A stretch of 64,000 nucleotides of DNA from an uncultured Acidovorax sp. (GTDB taxonomy: Bacteria > Pseudomonadota > Gammaproteobacteria > Burkholderiales > Burkholderiaceae_C): positions 50,165-114,164 of the forward strand of contig CAJYHL010000015.1 of assembly GCA_913774625.1 (NCBI GenBank). Reading direction: 5' to 3'. Below, piece after piece: positions 40,469 to 50,000 of the stretch (the stretch's first letter is position 1; each line of letters starts with the position of its first letter). A model generated the notes under the pieces. The model ran no database searches and was not told the origin of the DNA. It saw nothing but the letters and a program-made list of their open reading frames with translations. A program made the position numbers and the translations under genes.

Positions 40469-40760
40469 GCAGGGGATGGCTAACCCCTCAATCTGACCTC
40501 CAAGCAATTCGGTTCGAATTTTGAGCGACCGATCTACTTTTGCATTCCGACGGCTTCTGGCTGGTACCTGCCATTGCGGTGATGATCATACAGACGCCTT
40601 TGCTATCAAATGGCAATTAGCTTCCGCGTTGACGCTTATGCGCCTGACCAACACAATGACAGGTGTCACAATCTAGGGTCGCAGAAAAAGTGGGGCACCT
40701 TGAACGCTGATCAGTAAATTTTCCTTTGGTGTCAATGGCTTATGCAGTGCAAAGGGAGTA
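40469..40760. other. gene-free island end
   Basis: About 290 bp between the HEPN stop and the right repeat. No reading frame with recognisable product and no intact insertion sequence. A stretch near 40678-40713 looks like a possible transposable-element end but has no partner here. Confidence 0.4.
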
Positions 40761-40823
40761 TCCCATCCTCTCCGCCAAATGAACAAAGCCCTTGATGATG
40801 ATCCATCAAGGGCTTTTTTCTTT
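40761..40823. repeat. attR-like direct repeat
   Basis: Begins TCCCATCCTCTCCGCCA and runs through the hairpin to the T-tract, copying 36616-36679 with two substitutions and one deleted A. Confidence 0.8.
40785..40819 (+). terminator. second copy of the tRNA-Ser terminator
   Basis: Arms AAAGCCCTTGAT and ATCAAGGGCTTT around GATGATCC, with a T-tract. Probably the chromosomal terminator that followed the tRNA before insertion, or its copy. Confidence 0.8.
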
Positions 40824-40949
40824 GTGCGTCGCATAGCTGCCAACCCGGCGTTTTCTTCAGGCAGGGTCTTGAACGCGATCCTGCCCATGGCAGCAGCTCA
40901 TCCGGCTCAGCGCCGAATGCTGGTGAGGCCGCACCGCGCCTTCCGGCGC

Positions 40950-40970
40950 CGGCCGTAGCGTCAACGGCCG
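40950..40970 (-). terminator. hairpin after the metal-efflux operon
   Basis: CGGCCG (40950-40955) and CGGCCG (40965-40970) pair around a 9-nt loop right after the stop of the TolC-like gene. No T-run. Confidence 0.4.
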
Positions 40971-40971
40971 C

Positions 40972-42291
40972 TCACTGTGTCTCCACAACTCCCGCCAGCC
41001 CCCCCTCGCCCCCCTTCCCCGAATGCCACATCGCATGCGCATCGATGCGCACCCGCAGTGCGGCCTGCAGCGCGTCCACGCGGGCCTGGGTTTCGGCGAG
41101 GTGGGCCTGCCGCAGGCTGCGCAGGGACTGCAGGTATTCGCCGAGCGGTGCCTCGCCCAGTTCCCAGGCCCGGCGCGTGCGGGTCTGGGCGGAGGTCTGC
41201 GCGGACAGGGCCTGCTGGTGCGATTGCCATTGCGCGTATTTGCTCTGCGCGGCCTGGACGGACAGCCAGGCGCCTTGCTCGATGCCGCGCCGTACGTCGG
41301 CGGCCTCGGCTTCGGAGGCGGCTGCGTTGGCGCTTTCGGTGTCGGCCTGGGCGCGGCGGTAGTCGGTGCCCAGGGGAATCGAGAACACCACGCCCACGAC
41401 GCGTTCGGCGCCTCCTCGGTCGGAGAGCAGGCGCACGCCCAGGGTGGGGTCGGGCCTGCGGTCGGCGCGTGCGCGTTCGGCGACCTTGGACAGGCGCACC
41501 GTTTCGCCGTCGGCGATGGCGATCTCGGCGCTTTCCTGCACGATGCGCGCCCGCCAGTCCTGCGGGGTGCCGGGCAGTTCCGGCGGCTCGGGCAGGGCGG
41601 GTGCGGCCAGGGGTACGGCGATGCCCGGAAAGCCCATGGCCAGGGCCTGTTGGGCGGCCAGGGCCGCGTCGCGGGCCATCAGGGTCTGGGCGGCCTGGGT
41701 GGCGCGCTCGGCGTCCAGCACGTCCAGTTCGCGGCTTGCGGCATCGCCCAGGGCCACGCGGCGGGCCAGTGCCTCGCGTTCGCGGGCCAGCAGCTGGTCT
41801 TGCGCTGCGGCGTCCGCGGCCACGGCGGTGCTGCGCATCCAGTCCATCCAGGCATCGAGCAGGCGGCGGGCTGCCTGGTGCTCGGCATCCTCCAGGCGCA
41901 GGTCGGCCACGCTGCGGGTGCTGCTGCCGATCTCCCGGTCCAGCCGCGCCTTGTCCGGCAGGCGGATGGTGCGGCTGATGCCCAGCTCCCATTCGCCGTA
42001 GCGGCGCTGTTCGCCGGCGACCTGGCGGCGTTGCAGGGTCGAGCTGGCCTGGAATTCATGGCTGCCGGCCTCCAGGGCGCGCTGGGTGGCCGCCGCAGCC
42101 TGGACGCGCTCTGCAGCGGCGCGCACGGCGGGCTGGGACTGCAGGGCGGCCTGGACCTGGGCCGGGGAGGGGAGCCAGCCGGGCGCGGCCTGCTGGGCCC
42201 GCGCGAGCCAGGGCGTGCAGGCCAGCGCTGCGGCCACTGCTGTTGCTGCCGCTGCTGCCGCCGCCGCACGCTGGGACCCGGGGCGCTTCAT
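40972..42291 (-). CDS. TolC-family outer membrane efflux protein (CzcC-like)
   Basis: 439 aa from the ATG at 42291, which overlaps the DUF3240 stop (ATGA). A signal peptide (about 1-32, A-L-A-C-T-P-W-L-A-R-A-Q) precedes two repeated helical TolC halves (about 45-215 and 250-430) rich in Ala, Gln and Glu. It should form the outer-membrane duct of the RND metal pump. Being last in the operon fits CzcB-CzcA-x-CzcC order of this type. Confidence 0.88.
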   Translation of the reverse strand: MKRPGSQRAAAAAAAATAVAAALACTPWLARAQQAAPGWLPSPAQVQAALQSQPAVRAAAERVQAAAATQRALEAGSHEFQASSTLQRRQVAGEQRRYGEWELGISRTIRLPDKARLDREIGSSTRSVADLRLEDAEHQAARRLLDAWMDWMRSTAVAADAAAQDQLLAREREALARRVALGDAASRELDVLDAERATQAAQTLMARDAALAAQQALAMGFPGIAVPLAAPALPEPPELPGTPQDWRARIVQESAEIAIADGETVRLSKVAERARADRRPDPTLGVRLLSDRGGAERVVGVVFSIPLGTDYRRAQADTESANAAASEAEAADVRRGIEQGAWLSVQAAQSKYAQWQSHQQALSAQTSAQTRTRRAWELGEAPLGEYLQSLRSLRQAHLAETQARVDALQAALRVRIDAHAMWHSGKGGEGGLAGVVETQ

Positions 42292-42698
42292 GCCAGCCGC
42301 CCCATCGCCACGATGGGCTCCATCCACCAGCGCACGTCGCGGGAGGCGATGCGCTGGCGCAGCGCGGCCAGCAGGCCGGCCGTGCGTTCGCGTTCGATGA
42401 CGACCCACAGCACGCGCCGGTCAATGCGGCCTCGCACCTGTTCGCGGATGGAGGCATGCGCGAAGTCGCTGCTGTGGCCTTCGGCGTGCAGCAGCGTGAA
42501 GCCGGGCAGGGTGGGATCGGCCATCAGGGCGCCGGTCACCGCGTCTTCCAGCGCGGGGTGGAAGACGAGGTTCAGGCGCACCCATTCGGCGGCCGGCGGC
42601 GCGCCGGCGTGCGTGCCCACCTGCGGTTCCGTGTCCGTTTCCCTATCCCTATCCATGTGCGTGTCCGTTGCCATGTGCGTGTCCGTGTCCGTGTTCAT
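42288..42698 (-). CDS. DUF3240 family protein
   Basis: 136 aa. The conserved part (about 35-136) begins W-V-R-L-N-L-V-F-H-P-A-L-E-D and ends near R-W-W-M-E-P-I; this PII-like small fold is typical of DUF3240, found next to heavy-metal RND pumps. The first 25 residues are a His/Asp/Thr repeat (T-D-T-H-M units) encoded by an 18-nt tandem repeat (14-bp identical blocks at 42655-42668 and 42673-42686); such a stretch could bind metal. Both ends overlap neighbours by ATGA. Confidence 0.8.
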   Translation of the reverse strand: MNTDTDTHMATDTHMDRDRETDTEPQVGTHAGAPPAAEWVRLNLVFHPALEDAVTGALMADPTLPGFTLLHAEGHSSDFAHASIREQVRGRIDRRVLWVVIERERTAGLLAALRQRIASRDVRWWMEPIVAMGRLA

Positions 42699-45600
42699 GC
42701 GTGGGCTCCCGCGGCCGCCTGTCCGAAGCGCCGGTACAGCACCGGCAGCAGCACCAGGGTCAGCGCGGTGGAGCTGATCAGCCCGCCGATCACGACGATG
42801 GCGAGCGGGCGCTGGATCTCCGAGCCCGGTCCGGTGGACAGCAGCAGGGGCACCAGCCCGAAGGCGGTGATGGAGGCGGTCATCAGCACCGGGCGCAGGC
42901 GGCGCAGCGAGCCTTCGCGCACCACCTGGTCCATGGGCATGCCCAGGGCGTGCAGCTGGTTGAAGTGCGTGACCATCACCAGCCCGTTGAGCACGGCGAT
43001 GCCCAGCAGGGCGATGAAGCCCACCGATGCGGGCACCGACAGGTATTGCCCCGATACCCAGAGCGCCGCCATGCCGCCGACCAGGGCGAAGGGGACGTTG
43101 CCCAGGATGAGCACGGCCTGGCGCACCGAGCCGAAGGTCATGAACAGCACGAAGAAGATCAGCGCCAGCGATACCGGCACCACCAGCCCGAGGCGGGCGG
43201 CGGCGCGCTGCTGGTTCTCGAACTGGCCGCCCCATTCCAGCCGGTAGCCGCTGGGCAGGGGCACGTCGCGCGCGACGGTGGCGCGGGCCTCGTCCACGAA
43301 GCCCACCAGATCGCGCCCGCTGACCATGGACTGGATCAGCGCGAAGCGCGAACCGCCTTCGCGCCGCACCAGCACCGGGCCCTGGGTGGTGGCGATGGCC
43401 GCCAGCGAGGCGAGGGGGATGTCGCCCGCCCCAGCGCCGCCCGCGCCGCCGCTGCGGGCCAGCCGCAGGTCCTTGAAGCGCTCGGGCGATCCGCGCAGCA
43501 GCGCATCGCCGCGCACCACGATGGGGGTGCGCCGCTGGGCCTCGATGACCATGCCGGCCGGCACGCCTTCGAGCTGCGCGCGCAGCTCGTCCTGCACGGC
43601 GGTCACCGCCAGGCCGGCGCGGCCGGCGGCCCGGGCGTCCACCTTCACCTGCAGGTATTCGACATGGTCGCTGGCCTGCGTCAGCACGTCGCGCGCGCCG
43701 GGGATCTTTTCGACGCTGGCGGCGATGCGCACGGCCAGCTCGCCCAGGGTGCCCAGGTCGGGGCCGAAGAGCTTGATGGCCACGTCGCCGCGGCTGCCGG
43801 TGAGCATTTCGGACACGCGCATCTCGATGGGCTGGGTGAATCCGAAGTCCAGGCCGGGAAAGGCTTCCATCACCTTGCGGATCTCGTCGCCCAGCGCCTG
43901 CTTGTCCATGCGCCATGTCCTGCGGTCGGCGAGCTGCATGAACATGTCGGTTTCGTTCAGGCCCATGGGGTCCAGCCCGAGTTCGTCCGATCCGACGCGG
44001 GCGATGCTGTGCTCCACCTCGGGCACCTGGGCCAGGATGGCTTTCTGCACGGCCAGGTCGATGTCGCGCGAGCGGTTCAGCCCGATGGAAGGAGGCTTTT
44101 GCAGCTGCAGCAGGATGTCGCCCTCGTCCATGGTCGGCATGAAGGCCTTGCCGGTGCCCAGGTAGGCCGCCGCGCCCAGCCCCAGGGCCGCCAGCGCCAC
44201 GGCCGCCGCGCGCAGCGGGTGGGCCAGGGCGGCGTCCAGCACCGGGCGGTACAGGCGCAGCGCGCCGCGCATCACCCAGGGCTCGCGGTGGGCGTGCTCC
44301 TTGAGCAGCAGCGACGACAGCACGGGCACCAGCGTGAGCGACAGCAGCAGCGAGACGCCCAGGGCGAACACGATGGTCAGCGCCACGGGGGCGAACAGCC
44401 GGCCCTCCAGCCCCTGCAGGGTCAGCAGCGGCACGAAGGTCAGGCAGATGATGAGCACGCCCGAGGCCACGGGCAGCGCCACTTCGCGCGCGGCGGCGAA
44501 CACGCGGTGCAGCCGCGGCAGCCGCGCCCCGCCGGCATGCGGTTCCAGGCGGCTGACGGCGTTCTCCACCACCACCACCGCCGCATCGACGAGCATGCCG
44601 ATGGCGATGGCCAGCCCGCCCAGGCTCATCAGGTTGGCGCTCATGCCAGCGACGCGCATCAGCAGGAAGGTGCCGAGCGCGGCCAGCGGCACCATCAGCG
44701 CCACCACCAGGGCCGCGCGCAGCTCGCCCAGGAAGAGCAGCAGCAGCACGACGACCAGCACCGTCGCCTCGATCAGCGCGCTCTGCACCGTGCCCACGGC
44801 GCGCTGGATGAGCGTGCTGCGGTCGTAGAACGGCACCACTTTCACGCCCGGCGGCAGGCTGGGCGCGAGTTCGTCCAGGCGGGCGCGGACCGCCTTCACC
44901 AGCGTGGAGGCATCGGCGCCGCGCAGCGCCACGACGATGCCCTCCACCGCCTCGCCCTGGCCGTCGCGGCTGACGGCGCCGTAGCGGGTCAGCCCTTCCA
45001 TGCGCACGGCGGCCACATCGCCGACGCGCACGGCGGGCGCATCGGCGCTGGCGGCGCGCAGCACCACGTTCTCGATGTCCTCCGCGCTGCGGAGCGCGCC
45101 TTCCGAGCGCACGATCAGCGCGTTCTCTCCCGCGTCCAGGCGGCCCGCGCCGTCGTTGCGGTTGTTGCGGCCGACGGCGGCCACCACGTCGGCGAAGCCG
45201 ATGCCGGCAGCGGACAGGCGCGCGCGGTCCGGCACCACGGCGAAGCTGGCGGCCTGGCCGCCCAGCACGTTGATGTCGGCTACGCCGGGCAGCGTGCGCA
45301 GGGCGGGGCGCAGCGTCCAGTCCAGCAGGCTGCGCCGCTCGCCCAGCGACAGCGAGCCGCCTTCGATGGTGAACATGAACACGTCCGACAGCGGCGTGGA
45401 AATGGGCGCCAGGCCGCCGCCCACGCCTTCGGGCAGGCTGGCGGCGACGGCGGCGTAGCGTTCGGCCACCTGCTGCCGTGCCCAGTAGATGTCGCTGCCC
45501 TCGGCGAAGTCCAGCGTGATGTCGGCGATGGCGTACTTGGCCGTGGAGCGCAGCATCACGCCGCGCGGCACGCCCAGCAGCTCCATCTCCAGCGGGGCGA

Positions 45601-45796
45601 TGACGCGCGATTCGACCTCCTCGGGCGTCATGCCCGGCGCCTTCAGGATCAGCTTGACCTGGGTGGGCGAGATGTCCGGATAGGCGTCGATCGGCAGCTG
45701 CAGGAAGGAGGCCAGGCCCGCGCCGGCCAGGGCGATGACGGCCAGCAGCACCAGCAGGCGCTGGCGCAGGGAAAACTCGATGAGGCGAGAGAGCAT
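42695..45796 (-). CDS. heavy-metal RND efflux pump inner-membrane subunit (CzcA/CusA family)
   Basis: 1033 aa, 12 membrane helices in the RND pattern with two large periplasmic loops. The TM4 signature reads A-I-A-I-G-M-L-V-D-A-A-V-V-V-V-E-N, closer to CusA-type (A-I-A-I-G-A-M-V-D-A-A) than to CzcA-type (D-F-G-I-I-V-D-G-A). However, where CusA has a Met of its copper triad, after the M-P-x-x-x-E-G-D motif, this protein has L-Q-L-Q-K-P-P-S. The metal is therefore uncertain. It takes metal from the periplasm or cytoplasm and exports it with proton exchange. Start 45796 lies 11 bp after the adaptor gene. Confidence 0.9.
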   Translation of the reverse strand: MLSRLIEFSLRQRLLVLLAVIALAGAGLASFLQLPIDAYPDISPTQVKLILKAPGMTPEEVESRVIAPLEMELLGVPRGVMLRSTAKYAIADITLDFAEGSDIYWARQQVAERYAAVAASLPEGVGGGLAPISTPLSDVFMFTIEGGSLSLGERRSLLDWTLRPALRTLPGVADINVLGGQAASFAVVPDRARLSAAGIGFADVVAAVGRNNRNDGAGRLDAGENALIVRSEGALRSAEDIENVVLRAASADAPAVRVGDVAAVRMEGLTRYGAVSRDGQGEAVEGIVVALRGADASTLVKAVRARLDELAPSLPPGVKVVPFYDRSTLIQRAVGTVQSALIEATVLVVVLLLLFLGELRAALVVALMVPLAALGTFLLMRVAGMSANLMSLGGLAIAIGMLVDAAVVVVENAVSRLEPHAGGARLPRLHRVFAAAREVALPVASGVLIICLTFVPLLTLQGLEGRLFAPVALTIVFALGVSLLLSLTLVPVLSSLLLKEHAHREPWVMRGALRLYRPVLDAALAHPLRAAAVALAALGLGAAAYLGTGKAFMPTMDEGDILLQLQKPPSIGLNRSRDIDLAVQKAILAQVPEVEHSIARVGSDELGLDPMGLNETDMFMQLADRRTWRMDKQALGDEIRKVMEAFPGLDFGFTQPIEMRVSEMLTGSRGDVAIKLFGPDLGTLGELAVRIAASVEKIPGARDVLTQASDHVEYLQVKVDARAAGRAGLAVTAVQDELRAQLEGVPAGMVIEAQRRTPIVVRGDALLRGSPERFKDLRLARSGGAGGAGAGDIPLASLAAIATTQGPVLVRREGGSRFALIQSMVSGRDLVGFVDEARATVARDVPLPSGYRLEWGGQFENQQRAAARLGLVVPVSLALIFFVLFMTFGSVRQAVLILGNVPFALVGGMAALWVSGQYLSVPASVGFIALLGIAVLNGLVMVTHFNQLHALGMPMDQVVREGSLRRLRPVLMTASITAFGLVPLLLSTGPGSEIQRPLAIVVIGGLISSTALTLVLLPVLYRRFGQAAAGAHA

Positions 45797-45807
45797 GGGG
45801 CGGCGCC

Positions 45808-47055
45808 TCAGGTCGAAGGCAGCAGGGACCTGAGCAGCGCCGTGCCGCGCGTGACGACCTGGTCGCCCGCCTGCAGCGCGGTGGCGCCGTCCTGGGCGGC
45901 TGGCTGCACCACGCTGGCGGATTCGTCCCCGCCCAGCAGCTGCACATGGACGGCGCGCAGGCGCAGCGCCCCCTTTTCCGCGCCCGCTGCATCGCTGGCC
46001 ACATAGAGCACATGGCCCTGGCCGGAGGTCAGCAGGGCCGACGGCGGCACGGCCAGCGCGCCTGCCGGCGCAGGCAGCTGCAGGCTCACGCTGAACTGCT
46101 GGCCGGCGGCGAGCGCCGCCCGCCCCTGGACGCTGGCCCGCACGCGCAGGCTCTGGCTGGCCGGATCGGCATCGGCGCCCACCGCCGCCACCCGGGCCTG
46201 GCCGCCATCGGGCAGGCTCACCAGCAGGCCGGGCTGCAGGGCGCTGCGCAGGCGCAGCGGCGCGGTGAAATTCACGTCCATGCGGCCCGCCTCGGCGACC
46301 ACGAAGGCCGCTTCGAGCGCAGCCACCGACTGCCCCGGCATCAGCTGCCGGCGCAGCACCTGGCCCGACAGGGGCGCCAGCAGTTCGTATTCCCCGGCCT
46401 GCCCCCCGGCCACCATGCGCAGCTGCGCCAGCGCGCCGGCAGCCTGCTGCAGGCCGGCCTGCGCGGCCTGGGTGCGCGCCTGCGACTGTTCGTTGCGCGC
46501 GGCGGGAATGATGCCTTCGGCCAGCAAGGCCGCATCGCGCCGGGCCTGCAGCGCCGCCGCCGTGGCCTCGCTGCGCGCGCGGGCCAGCTCGCCCTGCGCG
46601 GCCAGCGCATCGCGGCTCTGGATGCGCGCCAGCGGCTGGCCTTTGCGTACCTCGGCCCCTTCGTCGATCAGGATGCGCGTGACCACGCCCGCATAGGGCG
46701 CGGTGACCTGCGCGCTGGCCGCCAGCGGCGCTGCGGCCTGCGCGGGCAGGCCGGGCACGGGCAGCAGCGTGGCGGCGCCAGCCGCCGCCGTGGCCACGTC
46801 GAGCGCGCGCAGCTGGGCCGGGCCGAGCACCAGGCCGGCGTCCGCAGCGGGGGCGGCGGGAGCCGGGGCGGCGGCGGATGCGGGCGCGGGCGCGTGCGCT
46901 GCGGGTTCCTGGGCCGGGCGGGACAGCATCCACCAGGCCGCGGCCGCAGCGGCTGCCAGCGCTGCGCTGGCAGCCACCAGGCTGCGTGCGAAGCGTGGGC
47001 TGGGGGGCGGCGGCGCGGCTTCGCGCGGCGCGGCGCTGGGGGGCATACCTGGCAT
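45808..47055 (-). CDS. RND efflux periplasmic adaptor subunit (CzcB/CusB-like)
   Basis: 415 aa from 47055 (a Met at 47046 is also possible). N-terminal membrane anchor (about 27-45), an Ala/Pro-rich linker, a lipoyl/barrel-sandwich domain (around S-A-Q-V-T-A-P-Y-A-G-V-V), a helical hairpin (about 155-225) and beta-barrel and membrane-proximal domains. It links the pump to the outer-membrane channel. First gene of the metal operon; the tandem repeat at 47100-47121 lies 45 bp upstream. Confidence 0.88.
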   Translation of the reverse strand: MPGMPPSAAPREAAPPPPSPRFARSLVAASAALAAAAAAAWWMLSRPAQEPAAHAPAPASAAAPAPAAPAADAGLVLGPAQLRALDVATAAAGAATLLPVPGLPAQAAAPLAASAQVTAPYAGVVTRILIDEGAEVRKGQPLARIQSRDALAAQGELARARSEATAAALQARRDAALLAEGIIPAARNEQSQARTQAAQAGLQQAAGALAQLRMVAGGQAGEYELLAPLSGQVLRRQLMPGQSVAALEAAFVVAEAGRMDVNFTAPLRLRSALQPGLLVSLPDGGQARVAAVGADADPASQSLRVRASVQGRAALAAGQQFSVSLQLPAPAGALAVPPSALLTSGQGHVLYVASDAAGAEKGALRLRAVHVQLLGGDESASVVQPAAQDGATALQAGDQVVTRGTALLRSLLPST

Positions 47056-47099
47056 GTTCGAGGGGCGTTGGTGGTGACGGACCGCTGCATGCTGGCAGC

Positions 47100-47121
47100 C
47101 CAAGCTTTGGGCAAGCTTTGG
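47100..47121. promoter_or_regulatory. 11-bp tandem repeat, probable response-regulator site (efflux operon / cytochrome b561)
   Basis: CCAAGCTTTGG directly followed by GCAAGCTTTGG; 10 of 11 positions match. The same double motif stands before the response regulator gene at 49954-49975, in the same orientation relative to its gene. OmpR-type regulators bind such 11-bp direct repeats. Confidence 0.65.
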
Positions 47122-47240
47122 ACGAAAAATAAAGCCGATAGTGATGCGGCGGCGCCTCAATGCGCGCCTGGAAACGCGGCATCGCCGGTATCGTTTCTCG
47201 CGCCCCGATCGAATGCACCGGGGCTTCGGAGCAAACTGAA

Positions 47241-47804
47241 ATGGATACGAGCCTCAAGAATTCCGGCAGCCGCTATGGCCTGCCCGTCATCGCCCTGCAC
47301 TGGCTGATGCTGGTGCTCATCGCCGCCGTCTATGCCAGCATGGAGCTGCGCGGCTTCGCGCCCCGGGGCAGCGCATTGCGGGCCGGCATGAAGTCCCTGC
47401 ATTTCGCGCTGGGCCTGTCCGTGCTGGCCCTGGTGGCCGTGCGGCTGTGCGTGCGCTGGATGGCCGGCGCCGAGCCGCCCATCGCCCCGCCCCTGTCCCG
47501 ATGGCCGGCCCTGGGCGCGCGGCTCATGCATGTCGCGCTGTACGCGCTGATGATCGCCGCGCCGCTGCTGGGCTGGCTGACGCTGAGCGCCGCGGGCAAG
47601 CCGGTGGACCTCTTCGGCTTCGCGCTGCCCCTGCTGACGGGCGTGGACGCGGCGCTGGCCCATTCCTTGAAGGAGCTGCACGAGTCGCTGGCCACGGCAG
47701 GCTATGCGCTGATCGGGCTGCATGCGGCGGCGGCGCTGCTGCACCACTACGTCATGCGCGACAACACCCTGGTGCGCATGCTCCCCGGGTGCAGCGCCCG
47801 CTGA
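47241..47804 (+). CDS. cytochrome b561 (di-haem inner membrane cytochrome)
   Basis: 187 aa from the ATG at 47241 (GGAG 9 nt upstream); an upstream ATG at 47160 has no ribosome site. Four membrane helices with the usual His haem ligands: L-H-W-L-M near 19-23, L-H-F-A-L near 53, M-H-V-A-L near 98 and L-H-A-A-A in helix 4. Such proteins move electrons across the inner membrane, for example from superoxide or quinol. Divergent from the metal operon, with which it shares the regulatory repeat. Confidence 0.88.
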   Translation: MDTSLKNSGSRYGLPVIALHWLMLVLIAAVYASMELRGFAPRGSALRAGMKSLHFALGLSVLALVAVRLCVRWMAGAEPPIAPPLSRWPALGARLMHVALYALMIAAPLLGWLTLSAAGKPVDLFGFALPLLTGVDAALAHSLKELHESLATAGYALIGLHAAAALLHHYVMRDNTLVRMLPGCSAR

Positions 47805-47811
47805 GGGAGGC

Positions 47812-49221
47812 TCACACCAGCGGCGTCCAGGGCCCGAGCCGCGCGGTCAGCCGGCCATTCTGCAGGCTGAAGCGCAGCGGCAGGTCGATGGCCCGCGCCA
47901 GGGAGAAGGCCAGGGCCAGGCCCAGCCCGGCATGGTGGGCGGTGCCGCCTTCCGACTGCTTGCGCCAGAAGCGGTGGCCCAGGTGTTCCAGATCGCTTTC
48001 CTGCAGCTCGGGCGCGGCATTGGCGATGGACAGCAGCCAGCCCGCATCGCTGCGCTCCAGCCGGCAGCCGATGGCGTCGCCCTCGGGTGCGTATTCGAGG
48101 GCGTTGCGCAGCAGGTTGGAGATGATCCGCTCGATGATGCCCAGATCCCCCTGCACCCAGGCGGACGGTGGCAGGTCGGGCTGCACGGCCAGCGTGCGGC
48201 GCGCCTGCAGGGAAGCCAGCGCGGCGAGCAGTTCGCGCACCAGGGACGACAGGTCGATGGGGTCGGGCGCCGGCGTGTGCTGGCCGGAGTCGAGCCGGGC
48301 CAGCAGCAGCAGGGTGTCCACGCTGCGCTGCATGCGCTGCGTGGCGCTCACCGAGGCGGCCAGGCTGCGCCGGGCCTGGGCGGCATCGTTCGAGCCCAGC
48401 GCGCTTTCCGCGCTGAGGCGGATCTCCGCCAGCGGGGTGCGCAGCTCGTGCGCCACGTCGCGCGAGAACTGGCGCTCGCGCTCGACGGCGGCGTAGAGGT
48501 GGCGCAGGCCCAGGTTGAAGGCGTCGGCGAAGGGCTTGAGTTCACGTGGCAGGTCGCCGCCCAGGGGCTGCATGGGCTGGTCCGCATTCAGGCGGGCCGC
48601 CGCAGCGCCCGTGCGGCGCAGCACCACGATGACGCGCTGCACCACCAGCAGCGCCGAGCCCGTGGCCAGCAGGGTCGCCAGCGCGATGCCGGCGAGCAGC
48701 GCCAGATGCACGCGCCGCTCGGTCCGGTCCCATTCCTCGCGCTCCGTCGCCACGACCAGCAGGCGGTCCGGGCTGCCGGGCATCGGCAGGCGCAGGGCGA
48801 TGGCGCGGCCTGCATGGCCGTCCGGCAGCGTCACGTCGTAATAGCGGGGCGTGCCCTCTGCCGCCGGCTCCGCCGGCAGCACGGCGCCGGCGCTGCTGGG
48901 CGAGCGGAGCAGGGCGGCACCGCTGGCTTGGTCGAAGACGGTGAAGAATTCCATGTGCCCGCCCGGCTCGTATTCGGGCATCAGGGCTTCGGGGTGCTGA
49001 TGGGCGGAGTCTTGCAGCATGCGCCCCACGGCCGTCGCGCGCTGCGAGAGCGTGAAGTCCATCTGGTGGTAGATGGCGTGGTCGATCAGGCGGTCCAGCA
49101 TCGGGAAGATGGCCGCGAAGGTGCCGCCGATGCACAGCACCAGGCCCACGGCCAGGCGCCGGTGCAAGGACCAGGAGGTCGTGCTTCGGGCGGGGGGCTG
49201 GGGGTGTGGCTCGGATGGCAT
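47812..49221 (-). CDS. sensor histidine kinase of the metal-linked two-component system
   Basis: 469 aa. Two membrane helices (about 22-40 and 172-194) bracket a periplasmic sensor of about 130 residues; HAMP-like linker (about 195-245), HisKA with H258 in R-D-V-A-H258-E-L-R-T-P-L, and an HATPase domain (about 360-460) with the N box in I-I-S-N-L-L-R-N-A-L-E and a G-L-G-L-A motif. The G1 box is of the I-A-N-A variant rather than D-x-G-x-G. It starts 5 bp after the response regulator gene. The stimulus may be a metal, judged only from the shared operator. Confidence 0.9.
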   Translation of the reverse strand: MPSEPHPQPPARSTTSWSLHRRLAVGLVLCIGGTFAAIFPMLDRLIDHAIYHQMDFTLSQRATAVGRMLQDSAHQHPEALMPEYEPGGHMEFFTVFDQASGAALLRSPSSAGAVLPAEPAAEGTPRYYDVTLPDGHAGRAIALRLPMPGSPDRLLVVATEREEWDRTERRVHLALLAGIALATLLATGSALLVVQRVIVVLRRTGAAAARLNADQPMQPLGGDLPRELKPFADAFNLGLRHLYAAVERERQFSRDVAHELRTPLAEIRLSAESALGSNDAAQARRSLAASVSATQRMQRSVDTLLLLARLDSGQHTPAPDPIDLSSLVRELLAALASLQARRTLAVQPDLPPSAWVQGDLGIIERIISNLLRNALEYAPEGDAIGCRLERSDAGWLLSIANAAPELQESDLEHLGHRFWRKQSEGGTAHHAGLGLALAFSLARAIDLPLRFSLQNGRLTARLGPWTPLV

Positions 49222-49226
49222 GTGCC

Positions 49227-49892
<666 letters not shown>

Positions 49893-49953
49893 CTCTCTTT
49901 TCTTCAGGGCGTCGGGGCGATCTGGCGGCGATCGGGCCGGCCATCCTCGCACG

Positions 49954-49975
49954 CCAGGCTTTGGCCAGGCTTTGG
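49954..49975. promoter_or_regulatory. 11-bp tandem repeat, probable autoregulatory site of the response regulator
   Basis: Two perfect, abutting copies of CCAGGCTTTGG. The 11-bp period is one helix turn, the usual spacing for OmpR/PhoB-type half sites. Compare 47100-47121. Confidence 0.7.
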
Positions 49976-50000
49976 CGGCACGGCCGGCGTGCTTGATTTC

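Noticed and set aside
40678..40713. Possible insertion-sequence end (GGTCGCAGAAAAAGTGGGGC)
   Set aside because: It reminded me of transposon termini, but no inverted partner, target duplication or transposase is present.
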